NCBI GenBank assembly: GCA_020849275.1
Contig: JADLGO010000009.1
Location: 1 to 64,000, forward strand
DNA from: Chthonomonadales bacterium
GTDB taxonomy: Bacteria > Armatimonadota > Chthonomonadetes > Chthonomonadales > CAJBBX01
Length of the DNA stretch: 64,000 nucleotides
Reading direction: 5' to 3'
Shown here: positions 1-11,462 of the stretch, in pieces
Numbering within the stretch: the first letter of the stretch is position 1
Layout: the number at the start of each line of letters is the position of its first letter
Translations under genes and position numbers: made by a program
The notes under the pieces: generated by a model
Told to the model about the DNA's origin: nothing
Database searches by the model: none
Seen by the model: only the letters and a program-made list of their open reading frames with translations

Positions 1-967
1 CGGGGCCAGGGGCGACGTCGACGTCGAGCTCGCCAAGTCCAACATCATGCTCATCGGGCCCACGGGATGCGGGAAGACCCTCCTCGCCCAGACCCTCGCC
101 CGGATGCTCAACGTCCCCTTCGCCATCGCCGACGCGACGGCGCTCACCGAGGCGGGCTACGTCGGCGAGGACGTCGAGAACATCCTCCTCAAGCTCATCC
201 AGGCGGCCGACTTCGACGTCAAGAAGGCCGAGACGGGCATCATCTACATCGACGAGATCGACAAGATCGCCCGCAAGAGCGAGAACCCCTCGATCACCCG
301 TGACGTCTCGGGCGAGGGCGTCCAGCAGGCGCTGCTGAAGATCCTGGAGGGCACCGTCGCCAACGTCCCGCCGCAGGGCGGCCGCAAACATCCGCAGCAG
401 GAATACGTACAGATCGATACGACCAACATCCTGTTCGTGTGCGGAGGAGCGTTCGAGGGGCTGGACGAGATCATCTCGCGGCGACTGAGCCATCGGCAGA
501 TGGGCTTTCGCGCGAGCCCGAGCGCCGCCGCGCGCGAGGGAGCCGAGATCGGCGAGTTGCTCGCCCAGGTGATGCCGGAGGACCTGCTCAAGCACGGCCT
601 GATCCCGGAGTTCATCGGCCGGCTTCCCGTCGTCGCCACGCTCAACGCGCTGGACGAGGACGCGCTCGTGAAGATCCTGGTGGAGCCGAAGAACGCGCTG
701 ACCAAGCAATATGCGCGCTTCTTCGAGTACGATAGCGTGGAGCTCGTCTTTCAGGAGGACGCCTTGCGGGCCATCGCGCGCGAGGCGATGAAGCGCAGCA
801 CCGGCGCCCGCGCGCTGCGGACCATCATCGAGGAGGTCATGACGAACGTCATGTACGAGATCCCCTCCCTGAAGGATGTGAAGCGCTGTATTGTGACCGG
901 CGCCACGGTTGATCAGCGCGAGGAGCCGATCGTCGTGACGTTGGGCGATCTACGACAGGCCTCCTGA
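1..967 (+). CDS. clpX: ATP-dependent Clp protease ATP-binding subunit ClpX (5' partial)
   Basis: AAA+ unfoldase that recognises and unfolds substrates for the ClpP peptidase in the cytoplasm. The reading frame is open from the first bases, so the N-terminal zinc-binding domain and the start lie before the window. Visible are the family's ELAKSN segment, Walker A GPTGCGKT, the pore loop GYVGEDVE, Walker [10 protein letters not shown], the [10 protein letters not shown] region, and the C-terminal sensor-2 region [14 protein letters not shown]. It ends with TGA at 965-967 and is followed by an intrinsic terminator, so it is probably the last gene of its transcription unit (clpP is typically upstream, not visible). 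The identification is secure; only the start is missing. Confidence 0.97.
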   Translation, partial: GARGDVDVELAKSNIMLIGPTGCGKTLLAQTLARMLNVPFAIADATALTEAGYVGEDVENILLKLIQAADFDVKKAETGIIYIDEIDKIARKSENPSITRDVSGEGVQQALLKILEGTVANVPPQGGRKHPQQEYVQIDTTNILFVCGGAFEGLDEIISRRLSHRQMGFRASPSAAAREGAEIGELLAQVMPEDLLKHGLIPEFIGRLPVVATLNALDEDALVKILVEPKNALTKQYARFFEYDSVELVFQEDALRAIAREAMKRSTGARALRTIIEEVMTNVMYEIPSLKDVKRCIVTGATVDQREEPIVVTLGDLRQAS

Positions 968-1025
968 CCCTTCGCGCTGGCGACGGAATGAGCGGGCCGC
1001 CCGACGCGCGGCCGAGCCAGGGACG

Positions 1026-1053
1026 ATGCCGGGCCCGTGCTGCCCGGCATTTT
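1026..1053 (+). terminator. Rho-independent terminator after clpX
   Basis: Perfect 9-bp stem ATGCCGGGC / GCCCGGCAT (1026-1034 and 1042-1050) with a 7-nt loop, followed by TTT (TTTT counting the last stem base). It lies 58 nt after the clpX stop and ends 34 nt before the lon ATG. It argues that lon is transcribed separately or by read-through. Confidence 0.75.
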
Positions 1054-1087
1054 CCGCCGGCCCAGAACGACGTTGGAGTACACGCGC

Positions 1088-3562
<2,475 letters not shown>

Positions 3563-3642
3563 GCGAGACCGGGGCTGCCCGCGGCGGGGCCCCGGCGCGG
3601 ACCGGGCAGGTCTGTGGACGGGCGACGATAGGAGGCAGTCGG

Positions 3643-5778
3643 ATGGCGAGGTGGCGGGCGGCTGCGCGAGCCGCCCTGACATGCGTGGCGGTGCTGTGCG
3701 TGGTCGCGGCGGCCGGAGCGGCGCCGATGGGGGGGGGATCGATGGGAACGGCCGACGACATGACCACGGTGACGCTCAACGGGCTGCAGATCGCGCTGGA
3801 CAGCCGGACGGGCGCCATCCGTCACATGGCCTATCAGGGTCCTGGCGAGTTGCTCGACGCGGACGCCGGCGAGGCCGGCCTCGTCGACGCCGCCTACCCG
3901 ATCGAGACGTTCGAGCCGCTGCGGTTGTCGGCGCGCCATGCGCGGTCCGCCCGCATCGAGCGCAGCCCCGACCGGGTCGTCGTGAGGATCGACGCGCTCG
4001 GGCCGAGCCGTGACGGCATGGCCATCGAGGGCGCGGTTGAGGCGGTCGTCACGCTTCGCGCCGACCCGGACGGCCGCTCGATCGTCCTGACCTGCGAGCT
4101 AGCCAACCATACCCCGCGCCCGCTGCGCCAGGTGGTCTTCCCGGAGCTGCGCGGCCTGCGCGACGTGGCCGGCCCGGACAACACGATCTTCAAGACCTGC
4201 GGCTTGGGCAGCGCCCCGTTCCGCGAGCTCGTGGTGCCGGAGGCCGACCAGTGGTACGGCACCAATTCCTCCACCATCGAGCACAAGTCGGGCGGCATGT
4301 TCCACAGCATGTGGACGCGCTGGATGGATCTCGGCGGGCTCCCCGGCGGCTTCAGCCTCTTCCCGCGCCGCTGGAGCCCGGACCCGCACACCACCACCGT
4401 GCTGCAGCTTCGCCAGGCCACTCGCCGCCTGCGCCTGCTGTGCCTGCACGCGGGCGACGTGGCGCCGGGAGCGCGCTGGTCGAGCGGCGAGTGGGTCCTC
4501 ACGCCGCACCGGAGCGGCTGGGCGAAGGGGATCGAGCCCTACCGCGCCTGGGTGCGCGCGCACGCCAAACGGCGCTACTCGATGCCGCGCCGCATCCGCG
4601 AGAGCCTGGGCTATCGCTCACTCTGGATGTGCCAGAACCAGCCTGCCGACCCGACCGACGTTGTCTGGCGTTTCTCCGACCTCCCGGGCCTCGCACGCGA
4701 GGCGCGTGACCACGGCCTGGCCGAGATGGTCATGTGGGCCTCGCAGCCGCTTTTCGACGCCTCGCTTCCAGCCCCTTACCCGCACCTGGGAACGGAGGCC
4801 GACCTGCTGACGGCCGCGGCCGAGTGTCGTCAGATCGGGGTACCCGTCGTGCCCTTCGTCAGCGTGCTTCAGGCGAGCCCGCGCACCGCGGGGCGCTATG
4901 GCCTGAAGGTGCTCAACAACAACGGCTGGACCTACCACACCGAGATGCTCCCGCGCTGGAACCCGCCCTACGCCACCGGGCTCTCCTGCGTGCAGGTGGG
5001 CCCGGCGAACGCGGCCTGGCAGGATGAGGTCGCCGCGAGCCTGCGGCGATGGGCGGACCGCGGTCTGACCGACGTGAGCTGGGATCAATACTGGACCGGC
5101 GCCGAGAAGCCGACGATGCAGGACCTGACCGCGCGTGTGCGCGACTACGCGCGGTCCCTGGACGCGGAGTCCAGCTTCAGCGGCGAGGAGCTATGGGACC
5201 TGGAGGTTGACTGCGAGTACCTGGACTACACCTGGAACTGGGGGACGTACCGCGACTGCCAGGCGTTCGTGAACGCGTTCCCGGCGCCGCGCCCCAACGT
5301 CAACATCAACCGCTCGGTGGTCGAGGCGCGCTTCGCGTTCATGGACAACCTGTTCCTGAACGTGTGGCCGTCGAAGCCTGACGGCATCAATGGCTCGGAG
5401 CGGATCGCCAACGTGCCGGAGCTCTCCCGAACCCTCAAGACCTGCGCCGCGCTGCGGCGGCGATTCCTGCGCTACTTCACCGAGGGCACGCTGATCGGTA
5501 ACTGCCTGCTCACGGAGCCGGCGCCCGGCGTCCGCCTCTCGGCGTACGTGCTCCCCGATCGGGTGCTTGCCATCGTGCTCAACCAGGGCCCGGATGCCGA
5601 TCTGTCCTTCCGCTACGACCTGGCGCCCTGGCTGCCGGATGGGAAGGCCTTCTCGGTCGCTCGCGTCGATGAAGCGCTGCGCGCCGAGCCGTCGGCCGAC
5701 GCCCCAGTGTCCGGCTCGCTGGAAGCTGGGCGGCTGCGGCACCTGGAGATGCGGCTCCTCGAGTTCACGCCCCGGTAG
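3643..5778 (+). CDS. Secreted glycosidase-like protein (predicted TIM barrel)
   Basis: 711 aa with a signal peptide (Arg-rich n-region, then a hydrophobic stretch ending near AAAGAAP, residues 1-27). Residues about 35-290 look like a beta-sandwich. About 310-600 read like a TIM barrel of the alpha-galactosidase/DUF6259 kind, with motifs ESLGYRSLWMCQNQ, MVMWASQPLF, VVPFVSVLQ and GLTDVSWDQYW. The Asp residues in the last are candidate catalytic groups. A short beta domain (residues about 620-711, YVLPDRVLAIVLNQGP) closes the protein. The start is well set: GGAGG at 3631-3635, 7 nt from the ATG. It stands alone between lon and a convergent glycosyltransferase. Substrate cannot be read from sequence; carbohydrate cleavage is inference. 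Confidence 0.6.
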   Translation: MARWRAAARAALTCVAVLCVVAAAGAAPMGGGSMGTADDMTTVTLNGLQIALDSRTGAIRHMAYQGPGELLDADAGEAGLVDAAYPIETFEPLRLSARHARSARIERSPDRVVVRIDALGPSRDGMAIEGAVEAVVTLRADPDGRSIVLTCELANHTPRPLRQVVFPELRGLRDVAGPDNTIFKTCGLGSAPFRELVVPEADQWYGTNSSTIEHKSGGMFHSMWTRWMDLGGLPGGFSLFPRRWSPDPHTTTVLQLRQATRRLRLLCLHAGDVAPGARWSSGEWVLTPHRSGWAKGIEPYRAWVRAHAKRRYSMPRRIRESLGYRSLWMCQNQPADPTDVVWRFSDLPGLAREARDHGLAEMVMWASQPLFDASLPAPYPHLGTEADLLTAAAECRQIGVPVVPFVSVLQASPRTAGRYGLKVLNNNGWTYHTEMLPRWNPPYATGLSCVQVGPANAAWQDEVAASLRRWADRGLTDVSWDQYWTGAEKPTMQDLTARVRDYARSLDAESSFSGEELWDLEVDCEYLDYTWNWGTYRDCQAFVNAFPAPRPNVNINRSVVEARFAFMDNLFLNVWPSKPDGINGSERIANVPELSRTLKTCAALRRRFLRYFTEGTLIGNCLLTEPAPGVRLSAYVLPDRVLAIVLNQGPDADLSFRYDLAPWLPDGKAFSVARVDEALRAEPSADAPVSGSLEAGRLRHLEMRLLEFTPR

Positions 5779-5790
5779 CCGGCCGGCCGC

Positions 5791-7083
5791 TCACCCGCGC
5801 GCGGCCATCGCCTCTTCCAGCCGGTCGCAGGCGGCGCTGGCGCCCTTCTCGTTGCGGATCGCGCGCCCCAACTCGGCTGCCCGGCGAGCGCACGCCGCAT
5901 CGGCTAGCAGAGGGCCGAGCGCGTCGGCGGCCCGGCGCGCAGTGTAGCGGGCGTGCGGGATGACGCGCGCCACTCCCAGCCGGCGGGCCCGGCGCGCGTT
6001 GTCCGGCTGGTCGAAGGCGAACGGCACGACGAGCATCGGCTTGCCGGCCCGTAGCGTCTCCGCCATCGTCCCGATCCCGCCCTGGTGCACCACCGCCTCG
6101 GCGCGCGGCAGCAGGTCGGCATACCGTGCGTACTCCACTGCGACCATGCCCGGCGGCAGGGGGCCATTCGGCCGGTTGCGCGGGTCTCGCCCGATCAGCA
6201 GCACGGCGCGGCGGCCGAGGGCGGCAGCGGCCCGGGCGCTCTCGGCATAGAACGGCCCCGCCGCCATCACCGCCGACGAGCCAAGCGTGAACACGATGGG
6301 AGGCGGGCCGGCGGCCAGGAACGCCTCCAGGACCGGTTCCGGCGGCGTGGACACGTCCAGAAACGGGAAGCCTGTCGCGCGGGTGTTTGGCGGCCAATCC
6401 GGCTGCGGCGGACCAAACAGGGGCGAGAAGAGCGCCAGGTTCAGGCGCGGCGAGAACTGACCGCGAAACAGCGGCTCGTGTGCCGGCGGGGGCAGCCTCA
6501 GGTCGCGCCGCAGCGCGCGCACCGGCTCCGTCCACGGCCGCACCATGCGCGGACCGACGCGCGACAGCAGCCGGTAGGGCGTCACGCCGAGCGAGCGGAC
6601 GGCCAGCGCCCACGGCGCGGCAGCCAGCAGCGGAGGATCGTGCGCGGAGAACATGGAGGTGGGCGCAAGCGCCACGCCCACCCACGGCAGACCGGCGCGC
6701 TCGGCCAGCGGGGGCAGAGCAAACAGCAGCGGATGGCCCACGAGCAGGTCGGCGCCCACCGCCGTGGCGCGCTCCAGGTCCTCGTAGGTTGCCCGCAGAT
6801 GCGGCATCATGATGCCGCGTACGAGCATCTCCGGGCCGCGGCGGGGGTTCAGGAGCCGTGGCATCCATTCAGCCTCGGGGCCCAGGTCCGGCAGGTTCGG
6901 GCGGAGCGGCGCGAAGCCGACGCCCGCGGCCTCGACGCGCTCGCGATAGAGGCCGCTCGTGGCGACGACCGGGGTATGGCCCCGGCGCCGGAGCTCGCGC
7001 GCCAGGGCCAGGTAGGGGTGCAGGTCGCCGAGCGAGCCGAATGTCGCCAGAACCACGCGCCGCGACCTCACGTCGGACACCAT
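5791..7083 (-). CDS. GT1-family glycosyltransferase (UGT / macrolide glycosyltransferase type)
   Basis: 430 aa, two-domain GT-B fold. The N-terminus VVLATFGSLGDLHPYLALARELRRRGH is the acceptor-domain signature. The C-terminal donor-binding motif VVHQGGIGTMAETLRAGKPM with VPFAFDQPDNA is the GT1 nucleotide-sugar signature seen in rhamnosyltransferases, sterol and macrolide glucosyltransferases. It probably transfers a sugar from an NDP-sugar to a lipid or small hydrophobic acceptor at the membrane or in the cytosol. A GAGG lies about 8 nt before the ATG. It is downstream of a small Cys-rich gene on the same strand, with a hairpin between them, and its end faces the secreted glycosidase-like gene only 12 bp away. 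The acceptor is unknown. Confidence 0.85.
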   Translation of the reverse strand: MVSDVRSRRVVLATFGSLGDLHPYLALARELRRRGHTPVVATSGLYRERVEAAGVGFAPLRPNLPDLGPEAEWMPRLLNPRRGPEMLVRGIMMPHLRATYEDLERATAVGADLLVGHPLLFALPPLAERAGLPWVGVALAPTSMFSAHDPPLLAAAPWALAVRSLGVTPYRLLSRVGPRMVRPWTEPVRALRRDLRLPPPAHEPLFRGQFSPRLNLALFSPLFGPPQPDWPPNTRATGFPFLDVSTPPEPVLEAFLAAGPPPIVFTLGSSAVMAAGPFYAESARAAAALGRRAVLLIGRDPRNRPNGPLPPGMVAVEYARYADLLPRAEAVVHQGGIGTMAETLRAGKPMLVVPFAFDQPDNARRARRLGVARVIPHARYTARRAADALGPLLADAACARRAAELGRAIRNEKGASAACDRLEEAMAARG

Positions 7084-7128
7084 CGCGCGTCCTCGCGGGC
7101 ACGCGGCGCCCGCGGGCCGGGCAGACGA

Positions 7129-7181
7129 AAGCCCCGCCGTCTCTGCTTCCGCGCGGGGCGAAGGCAGGGGCGGTGGGGCTT
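7129..7181 (-). terminator. Imperfect long hairpin, probable terminator of the small Cys-rich gene
   Basis: Arms 7129-7146 and 7164-7181 pair at 15 of 18 positions. The three mismatches are G/T in the + strand, which would be C/A in minus-strand RNA. On the minus strand the stem ends in GGGGCTTTCGTCT, so a short U-rich tail follows. It lies 17 nt past the stop at 7198 and before the GT1 start at 7083. Confidence 0.5.
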
Positions 7182-7197
7182 CCTTCGGGGCGTCGAC

Positions 7198-7383
7198 CTA
7201 TGCCGCGGGCGCGGTAACACTTGCCGCCTCGCAGCAGCGGCGAACCATCATCTTTCGCCCGGTCGGCGACAAGGTCATCACCACATCGGCCTTGTTGCCG
7301 CAGATGCGGCACTTCTGGCCGGCGGCTTTGGCTTCCTGGCGCGCGGCGACGTTCGTCTTTGACTTCTTGCCTTCTCCAGCCAC
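7198..7383 (-). CDS. Small basic protein with CxxC and CC motifs (possible zinc ribbon), unknown function
   Basis: 61 aa. Lys/Ala-rich N-terminus (residues 1-20), then QKCRICGNKADV and, 21 residues later, RRCCEAA: CxxC plus a CC pair, the kind of spacing that binds one zinc. I do not recognise the family. The start is GTG at 7383, supported by AAGGAG at 7394-7399 (10-nt spacer), and an extended -10 box sits about 40 nt further upstream. A hairpin follows the stop. Having its own promoter, SD and terminator makes it a believable gene despite its size. A nucleic-acid or ribosome-associated role is only a guess from charge and cysteines. Confidence 0.65.
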   Translation of the reverse strand: MAGEGKKSKTNVAARQEAKAAGQKCRICGNKADVVMTLSPTGRKMMVRRCCEAASVTAPAA

Positions 7384-7430
7384 GTACGGTTCTCTCCTTG
7401 GCGCGGCAGGGTGGGCCCCGCCGCCGTGAC

Positions 7431-7439
7431 ATTATACCA
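7431..7439 (-). promoter_or_regulatory. Extended -10 promoter box for the small Cys-rich gene
   Basis: Minus strand reads TGGTATAAT, a perfect extended -10 (TGn-TATAAT). Expected transcription start is near 7424, giving a leader of about 40 nt that includes AAGGAG. No recognisable -35 at 17-bp spacing. Confidence 0.65.
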
Positions 7440-7508
7440 GAGGCGGATTCGGGCCGCGGAACGCGCGATCGGGAGGCACGCGCGGTCCGCGGCGCCGCCA
7501 GGGCGAGC

Positions 7509-8276
7509 CTACAGAGAGACGTTGCAGAGGTCCCAGGCGGCCCTGAGGGCCCTCGCCGGGTCACCGCGCGGCACGAACTCGTGGCCAACGTAGCCCTCGT
7601 AGCCGGACTCAAGAATGGCGCGCATGATCGGGGGGTAGTAGAGCTCCTGCGTCTCGTCCATGTCGTTGCGGCCGGGGTTGCCCGCGGTGTGGTAGTGCGC
7701 GAAGTAGCCGCCGCAATTGCGGATCGTTCGGATGATGTCACCCTCCATGATCTGCATGTGGTAGATGTCGTAGAGCAACTTCACGCGCGGCGAGCCGACC
7801 ATGTCGCACATGCGGATGCCCCAGTCGCTCCGGTCGCATTGGTAGTCCTGGTGGTCCACCTTGCTGTTCAGGAGTTCAACCACCAGGTTCACGCCCGCAT
7901 CCTCGGCCGGTTTCGCGACGCGCCGCAGGCCCTCCGCGGTGATCTCCGCGCCGGCGCCATCGTTGAGCCCGTCCCGGTTGCCGCTGAAGCAGATCAGGTT
8001 CGGGATGGCCCACTGCGCGGCGAGCTCCAGGTTCGCCAGGATCTCCCGCTCGATGCGATCGTGGTTCTCGCGGCGGTTCAGCCCGTCCGCAAGCGATCTG
8101 TGCCCGCCGATGGAGGCGATGACCAGCCCGTGATCCCTGGCGAGCGGCCAGTGTTCTGGCCCCACGAGCTCCACCGCGTCGTAGCCGATGTCGGCGGCGG
8201 TACGGACCAGCTTCTCCGGCGTGAAGTCGCCCCGAACGAAGCACCACCACGAGACGGACTGCTTGATGCGCGCCAT
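7509..8276 (-). CDS. Hydroxypyruvate isomerase-like TIM-barrel protein (sugar isomerase/epimerase family)
   Basis: 255 aa, xylose isomerase-like TIM barrel. Metal-site motifs of the Hyi/IolE-type enzymes are present: [15 protein letters not shown] (Glu), [16 protein letters not shown] (Asp/His), [21 protein letters not shown] and [10 protein letters not shown] (final Glu). The GNPGRN-x5-TQELYYPPI stretch is closest to hydroxypyruvate isomerases, so 3-hydroxypyruvate/tartronate semialdehyde interconversion is the best guess. Related enzymes epimerise keto-sugars or isomerise inosose. The start ATG 8276 is set by AGGAGG 6 nt upstream. An in-frame extension to 8855 runs through the hisD promoter and is not coding. 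Monocistronic, divergent from hisD. Confidence 0.82.
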   Translation of the reverse strand: MARIKQSVSWWCFVRGDFTPEKLVRTAADIGYDAVELVGPEHWPLARDHGLVIASIGGHRSLADGLNRRENHDRIEREILANLELAAQWAIPNLICFSGNRDGLNDGAGAEITAEGLRRVAKPAEDAGVNLVVELLNSKVDHQDYQCDRSDWGIRMCDMVGSPRVKLLYDIYHMQIMEGDIIRTIRNCGGYFAHYHTAGNPGRNDMDETQELYYPPIMRAILESGYEGYVGHEFVPRGDPARALRAAWDLCNVSL

Positions 8277-8293
8277 TTCATGCCTCCTGTGCC

Positions 8294-8365
8294 GGCGGGA
8301 TTCCGGGGCCCGGCGGCCGCCGGGCCCGACTGTCCTGTTCGCCCCGGCGCGCGCGGATTCCCGCC
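8294..8365. repeat. Nested inverted repeat in the hisD/isomerase intergenic region
   Basis: A perfect 22-bp palindrome at 8306-8327 (GC only, centred on GGCC) sits inside a second inverted repeat: GGCGGGATTCC at 8294-8304 against GGATTCCCGCC at 8355-8365, one mismatch. It lies in the 5' leader or promoter region of the isomerase gene. It could fold as a leader hairpin or be a dimeric regulator site; no function can be assigned. Confidence 0.6.
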
Positions 8366-8483
8366 GCTGATCGACGGGCACCTGAAGCGGCGTGATCTGC
8401 CTCGTTCGCGCGCGCTGATAGGGGCGATGTGAGCGTCGCTCGCCGCGCGGCGGGCCCGGCGCGCGCTCGCGCGGGCGCTGGAG

Positions 8484-8489
8484 TATAAT
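8484..8489 (+). promoter_or_regulatory. -10 box upstream of hisD
   Basis: Perfect TATAAT. Expected start of transcription about 8496, followed by AGGAG at 8505-8509 and GTG at 8518. The ATG at 8488 lies inside this box, so it cannot be the translation start. No clear -35. Confidence 0.7.
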
Positions 8490-8517
8490 GGATCCATTCC
8501 GCTCAGGAGCCCGCCCC

Positions 8518-9828
8518 GTGCGCACCGTGTCCGTGGAATCGGAGGGATATGCCGCCGCGGCGGCCGCCGTGCGGCGCACGGGCCTCGAGACCGATCCAGA
8601 GGTCGAGCGGGTGGTCGCCGGTATCGTGGCGGAGGTGCGCGCGCGGGGTGACGAGGCGCTCCTCGATCTCGGGCGCCGTTTCGACTGCCCCGGCCTCGCC
8701 GCGCTCGAGGTGAGCGCGGACGAGTGGGAGCAAGGATGCGCGGCGGTTCCCGGCGAGGTGAAGGCCGCGCTCGACCGCGCCGCCGCCAGCATCCGCGCGT
8801 TCCACGAGCAGCAGCGCCGCCCGAGTTGGATGGACGCTCGCGAGGGTGCCGTCACCGGCCAGGTCGTGCGCGCTCTCGACCGCGTTGGCCTCTACGTGCC
8901 CGGCGGCACCGCGGTCTATCCGAGCAGCGTGCTCATGGTGGGCGTGCCCGCGCGTGTCGCGGGGGTGAGCGACATCGTGATGACGACTCCGGCGACTCGC
9001 ACGGGCGAGGTGCACCCGTCGGTGCTCTACGCGGCGCGGGTGGCCGGAGTCTCGCGTGTGTTTCGGATCGGCGGGGCGCAGGCCGTGGCGGCGCTGGCCT
9101 ACGGCACGCAGACGGTACCGGCGGTGGACAAGGTCGTGGGGCCGGGGAACGTCTACGTGAACGCGGCGAAGAAGCTGGTGTGGGGCGTCGTCGACGTGGA
9201 CATGCTGGCGGGCCCGAGCGAGGTCTGCGTGGTCGCCGACGACGGCGCGAACCCGGCCTTCGCCGCCGCCGACCTGCTGACGCAGGCCGAGCACGACGCC
9301 GATTGCGCCGCCTATCTGCTCACCCCCTCGGCGCGCCTTGCGGCCGCGGTCGCGCGCGGGATCGAACAGCGAATGGCCCATCTGCCGCGCCGCGGCCTGG
9401 TCGCCCGCGCGCTGGAGGCGCATGGCGCCATCGTGGTCACGCGTACCCTCGACGAGGCGCTCGACCTGGCCAACGTGTGCGCGCCGGAGCACCTGGCCCT
9501 GATGGTTCGCGACCCCTTCGCCGCGCTCGCCCGCGTGCGCAACGCCGGCGCGGTGCTGCTGGGCGACTACTCGCCGCAGACGCTCGGCGACTACCTCGCC
9601 GGGCCGAGCCACACGCTGCCCACCAGTGGCACCGCGCGGTTCGCCTCGCCGTTGCATGTCGACACATTCCTGAAGAAGTCGAGCTTCATCTATTACGACC
9701 GTGCCGCCCTGGCCGCCGTGGGCGGCCTCCTCGTGCGCTTTGCGGAGGAGGAGGGTTTCGGAGCCCACGCGGAGGCCGTACGGGCGCGCCTCGCGCCGCC
9801 GGCGGGCGGCGGAGAGGGGATGGCATGA
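8518..9828 (+). CDS. hisD: Histidinol dehydrogenase
   Basis: Zinc enzyme that oxidises L-histidinol twice with NAD+ to L-histidine, the last steps of histidine synthesis. 436 aa from the GTG start, normal for HisD. Diagnostic segments: [60 protein letters not shown] (zinc/catalytic region), and near the end [18 protein letters not shown]. The start is chosen as GTG 8518 because AGGAG is 8 nt upstream; the in-frame ATG at 8488 overlaps the TATAAT box. It is first in a run that continues with hisB by a 4-bp ATGA overlap, which implies translational coupling. Confidence 0.97.
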   Translation: MRTVSVESEGYAAAAAAVRRTGLETDPEVERVVAGIVAEVRARGDEALLDLGRRFDCPGLAALEVSADEWEQGCAAVPGEVKAALDRAAASIRAFHEQQRRPSWMDAREGAVTGQVVRALDRVGLYVPGGTAVYPSSVLMVGVPARVAGVSDIVMTTPATRTGEVHPSVLYAARVAGVSRVFRIGGAQAVAALAYGTQTVPAVDKVVGPGNVYVNAAKKLVWGVVDVDMLAGPSEVCVVADDGANPAFAAADLLTQAEHDADCAAYLLTPSARLAAAVARGIEQRMAHLPRRGLVARALEAHGAIVVTRTLDEALDLANVCAPEHLALMVRDPFAALARVRNAGAVLLGDYSPQTLGDYLAGPSHTLPTSGTARFASPLHVDTFLKKSSFIYYDRAALAAVGGLLVRFAEEEGFGAHAEAVRARLAPPAGGGEGMA

Positions 9829-10439
9829 CGCCGCAAGGCACGCCCGCGCCACGGGAGGCGCTCGTACGTCGGGCGACCAGCGAGACGGAGATCGAGTTGC
9901 GGCTGTCGCTGGACGGGGCGGGCGAAGCCCGGACGCACACCGGGGTCGGCTTCCTCGACCACATGCTCGCGCAGGTTGCGCGCCACGGCATGCTCGACCT
10001 GAGCGTACAGGCCCGCGGTGATCTTCACGTGGACGACCACCACACCGTGGAGGACGTGGGCATCGCGCTCGGCGCGGCGCTGCGCGAGGCGCTCGGAGAT
10101 CGCGCCGGGGTCGCGCGCTATGGCGATGCCGTGGTGCCGATGGACGAGGCGCTCGTGCTCTGCGCGCTTGACCTGAGCGGACGCGGGCTGAGCGTGTGCG
10201 CGCTCGAGATTCCGGCCGAGCGCATCGGTGGCATGGCGGCAGAGATGGTGCCGGAGTTCTTCCGGGCCGTGGCACACAACGCCGGCATGACGCTGCACCT
10301 CCGGCAGCTTGGCGGGACCAACAGCCACCACATCGTGGAGGCGGCCTTCAAGGCGTTCGCGCGCAGCCTGCGCCAGGCCGTCTCTTGCGAGGAGGGGAGC
10401 GGCGCCATCCCCTCCACGAAGGGCTCGCTGCAAGGATAG
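9825..10439 (+). CDS. hisB: Imidazoleglycerol-phosphate dehydratase
   Basis: Dehydrates imidazole glycerol phosphate to imidazole acetol phosphate (histidine pathway). 204 aa, the monofunctional form without the HAD phosphatase domain of enteric HisB. Family motifs: TEIELRLSLDG, GVGFLDHMLAQVARHG, DLHVDDHHTVEDVGIALG (metal-binding His cluster), the second half FFRAVAHNAGMTLHL and GGTNSHHIVEAAFKAFAR. The start ATG 9825 overlaps the hisD stop (ATGA), with GGAGAGG just upstream. Histidinol-phosphate phosphatase must come from another gene; the inositol monophosphatase-like protein at 17529 is one candidate by family, not by evidence. Confidence 0.97.
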   Translation: MTPQGTPAPREALVRRATSETEIELRLSLDGAGEARTHTGVGFLDHMLAQVARHGMLDLSVQARGDLHVDDHHTVEDVGIALGAALREALGDRAGVARYGDAVVPMDEALVLCALDLSGRGLSVCALEIPAERIGGMAAEMVPEFFRAVAHNAGMTLHLRQLGGTNSHHIVEAAFKAFARSLRQAVSCEEGSGAIPSTKGSLQG

Positions 10440-10457
10440 GGGGCGCCTGGGGGGCAC

Positions 10458-11462
10458 ATGGACCTGCTCGTGCTGGGCGGCACGCTCTTCCTCGGCCGCC
10501 ACATCGTGGAGGATGCCCTGCGCCGCGATTGGCGCGTCACGCTCTTCAACCGGGGCCAGCACAATCCCGATCTCTTCCCAGGTGTCGAGCGCATCACGGG
10601 CGACCGCGACGGCGGCCTGGACGGGCTGACCGGCCGCGCATGGGACGCGGTCGTGGACACGAGCGGCTACGTCCCGCGCGTGGTTGCTGCATCGGCGCGT
10701 CTGCTCGCGCGGTCCGTCGGCCACTACGCGTTCGTGTCCACCGTCTCGGTCTACGCCGACTTCCGGCGGGAGGGCATGGGCGAGGCCGCGCCGGTTGGCG
10801 TGCTCGACGACGACTCGGTCGAGACGGTTGACGACGCGACCTATGGGCCGCTGAAGGCGCTCTGTGAGGGGGAGGTCGAGCGCGCCCTGCCGGGACGCGC
10901 GCTGATCGTGCGTCCCGGCCTGATCGTAGGCCCGCACGACCCGAGCGACCGCTTCACCTACTGGCCGCTTCGCGTCGCCGGCGGTGGCGAGGTGCTGGCT
11001 CCAGGGGCTCCGGACGGCCCGGTGCAGGTGATCGACGCGCGCGACCTGGCGGCGTGGGTGCTCGACATGGCCGCCGGCGGCCGCGTCGGCGTGTTCAACG
11101 CCGTCGGCCCCGACGTGCGACTGACCCTTGGAGAGGTGCTTGACACCTGCCGCGAGGTCTCCGGCAGCGACGCGCGTTTCACCTGGGTGCCGGAGGACTT
11201 CGTGCTGGAGCAGGGGTTGCGGCCCTGGGCCGATCTGCCGCTCTGGCTGCCGCGCGGTTCCGGTGAATACGTCGGGTTGGACACCGTGAGCAATGCGGCA
11301 GCCGTGGCGGCGGGGTTGCGGTTCCGGCCCCTGGCCGAGACCGCGCGCGACACGCTCGCCTGGGCATGCGGGCGCCCGCGGACAGCACTGCGCGTGGGCA
11401 TCACGCGCGAGCGCGAGCGGGAGCTTCTGAACGCATGGCGCGCCGCGAGCTACCCGATCTGA
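10458..11462 (+). CDS. NAD-dependent epimerase/dehydratase (extended SDR)
   Basis: 334 aa Rossmann-fold protein. N-terminal nucleotide-binding motif MDLLVLGGTLFLGRHIV (GGTxFLG, atypical SDR glycine pattern), Thr/Ser in FVSTVSVYAD, and the catalytic pair in TYGPLKALCE (Y-x3-K). Such proteins act as nucleotide-sugar epimerases, reductases or isoflavone-reductase-like enzymes, so the substrate is open. It follows hisB by 18 nt and overlaps the next gene by 28 bp, hence is probably co-transcribed with the his genes although no histidine step needs it. GGGGGG lies 4-9 nt before the ATG. Confidence 0.8.
   Translation: MDLLVLGGTLFLGRHIVEDALRRDWRVTLFNRGQHNPDLFPGVERITGDRDGGLDGLTGRAWDAVVDTSGYVPRVVAASARLLARSVGHYAFVSTVSVYADFRREGMGEAAPVGVLDDDSVETVDDATYGPLKALCEGEVERALPGRALIVRPGLIVGPHDPSDRFTYWPLRVAGGGEVLAPGAPDGPVQVIDARDLAAWVLDMAAGGRVGVFNAVGPDVRLTLGEVLDTCREVSGSDARFTWVPEDFVLEQGLRPWADLPLWLPRGSGEYVGLDTVSNAAAVAAGLRFRPLAETARDTLAWACGRPRTALRVGITRERERELLNAWRAASYPI

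Noticed and set aside
1037-1087. GTG 1037 as lon start
   Set aside because: Falls in the loop and right arm of the clpX terminator; ATG 1088 has GGAG upstream.
3569-3595. 7-bp GC hairpin after lon
   Set aside because: 13-nt loop and no T run; expected often by chance at this GC content.
8488-8517. ATG 8488 as hisD start
   Set aside because: Lies inside the TATAAT box; GTG 8518 has a good SD and better family fit.
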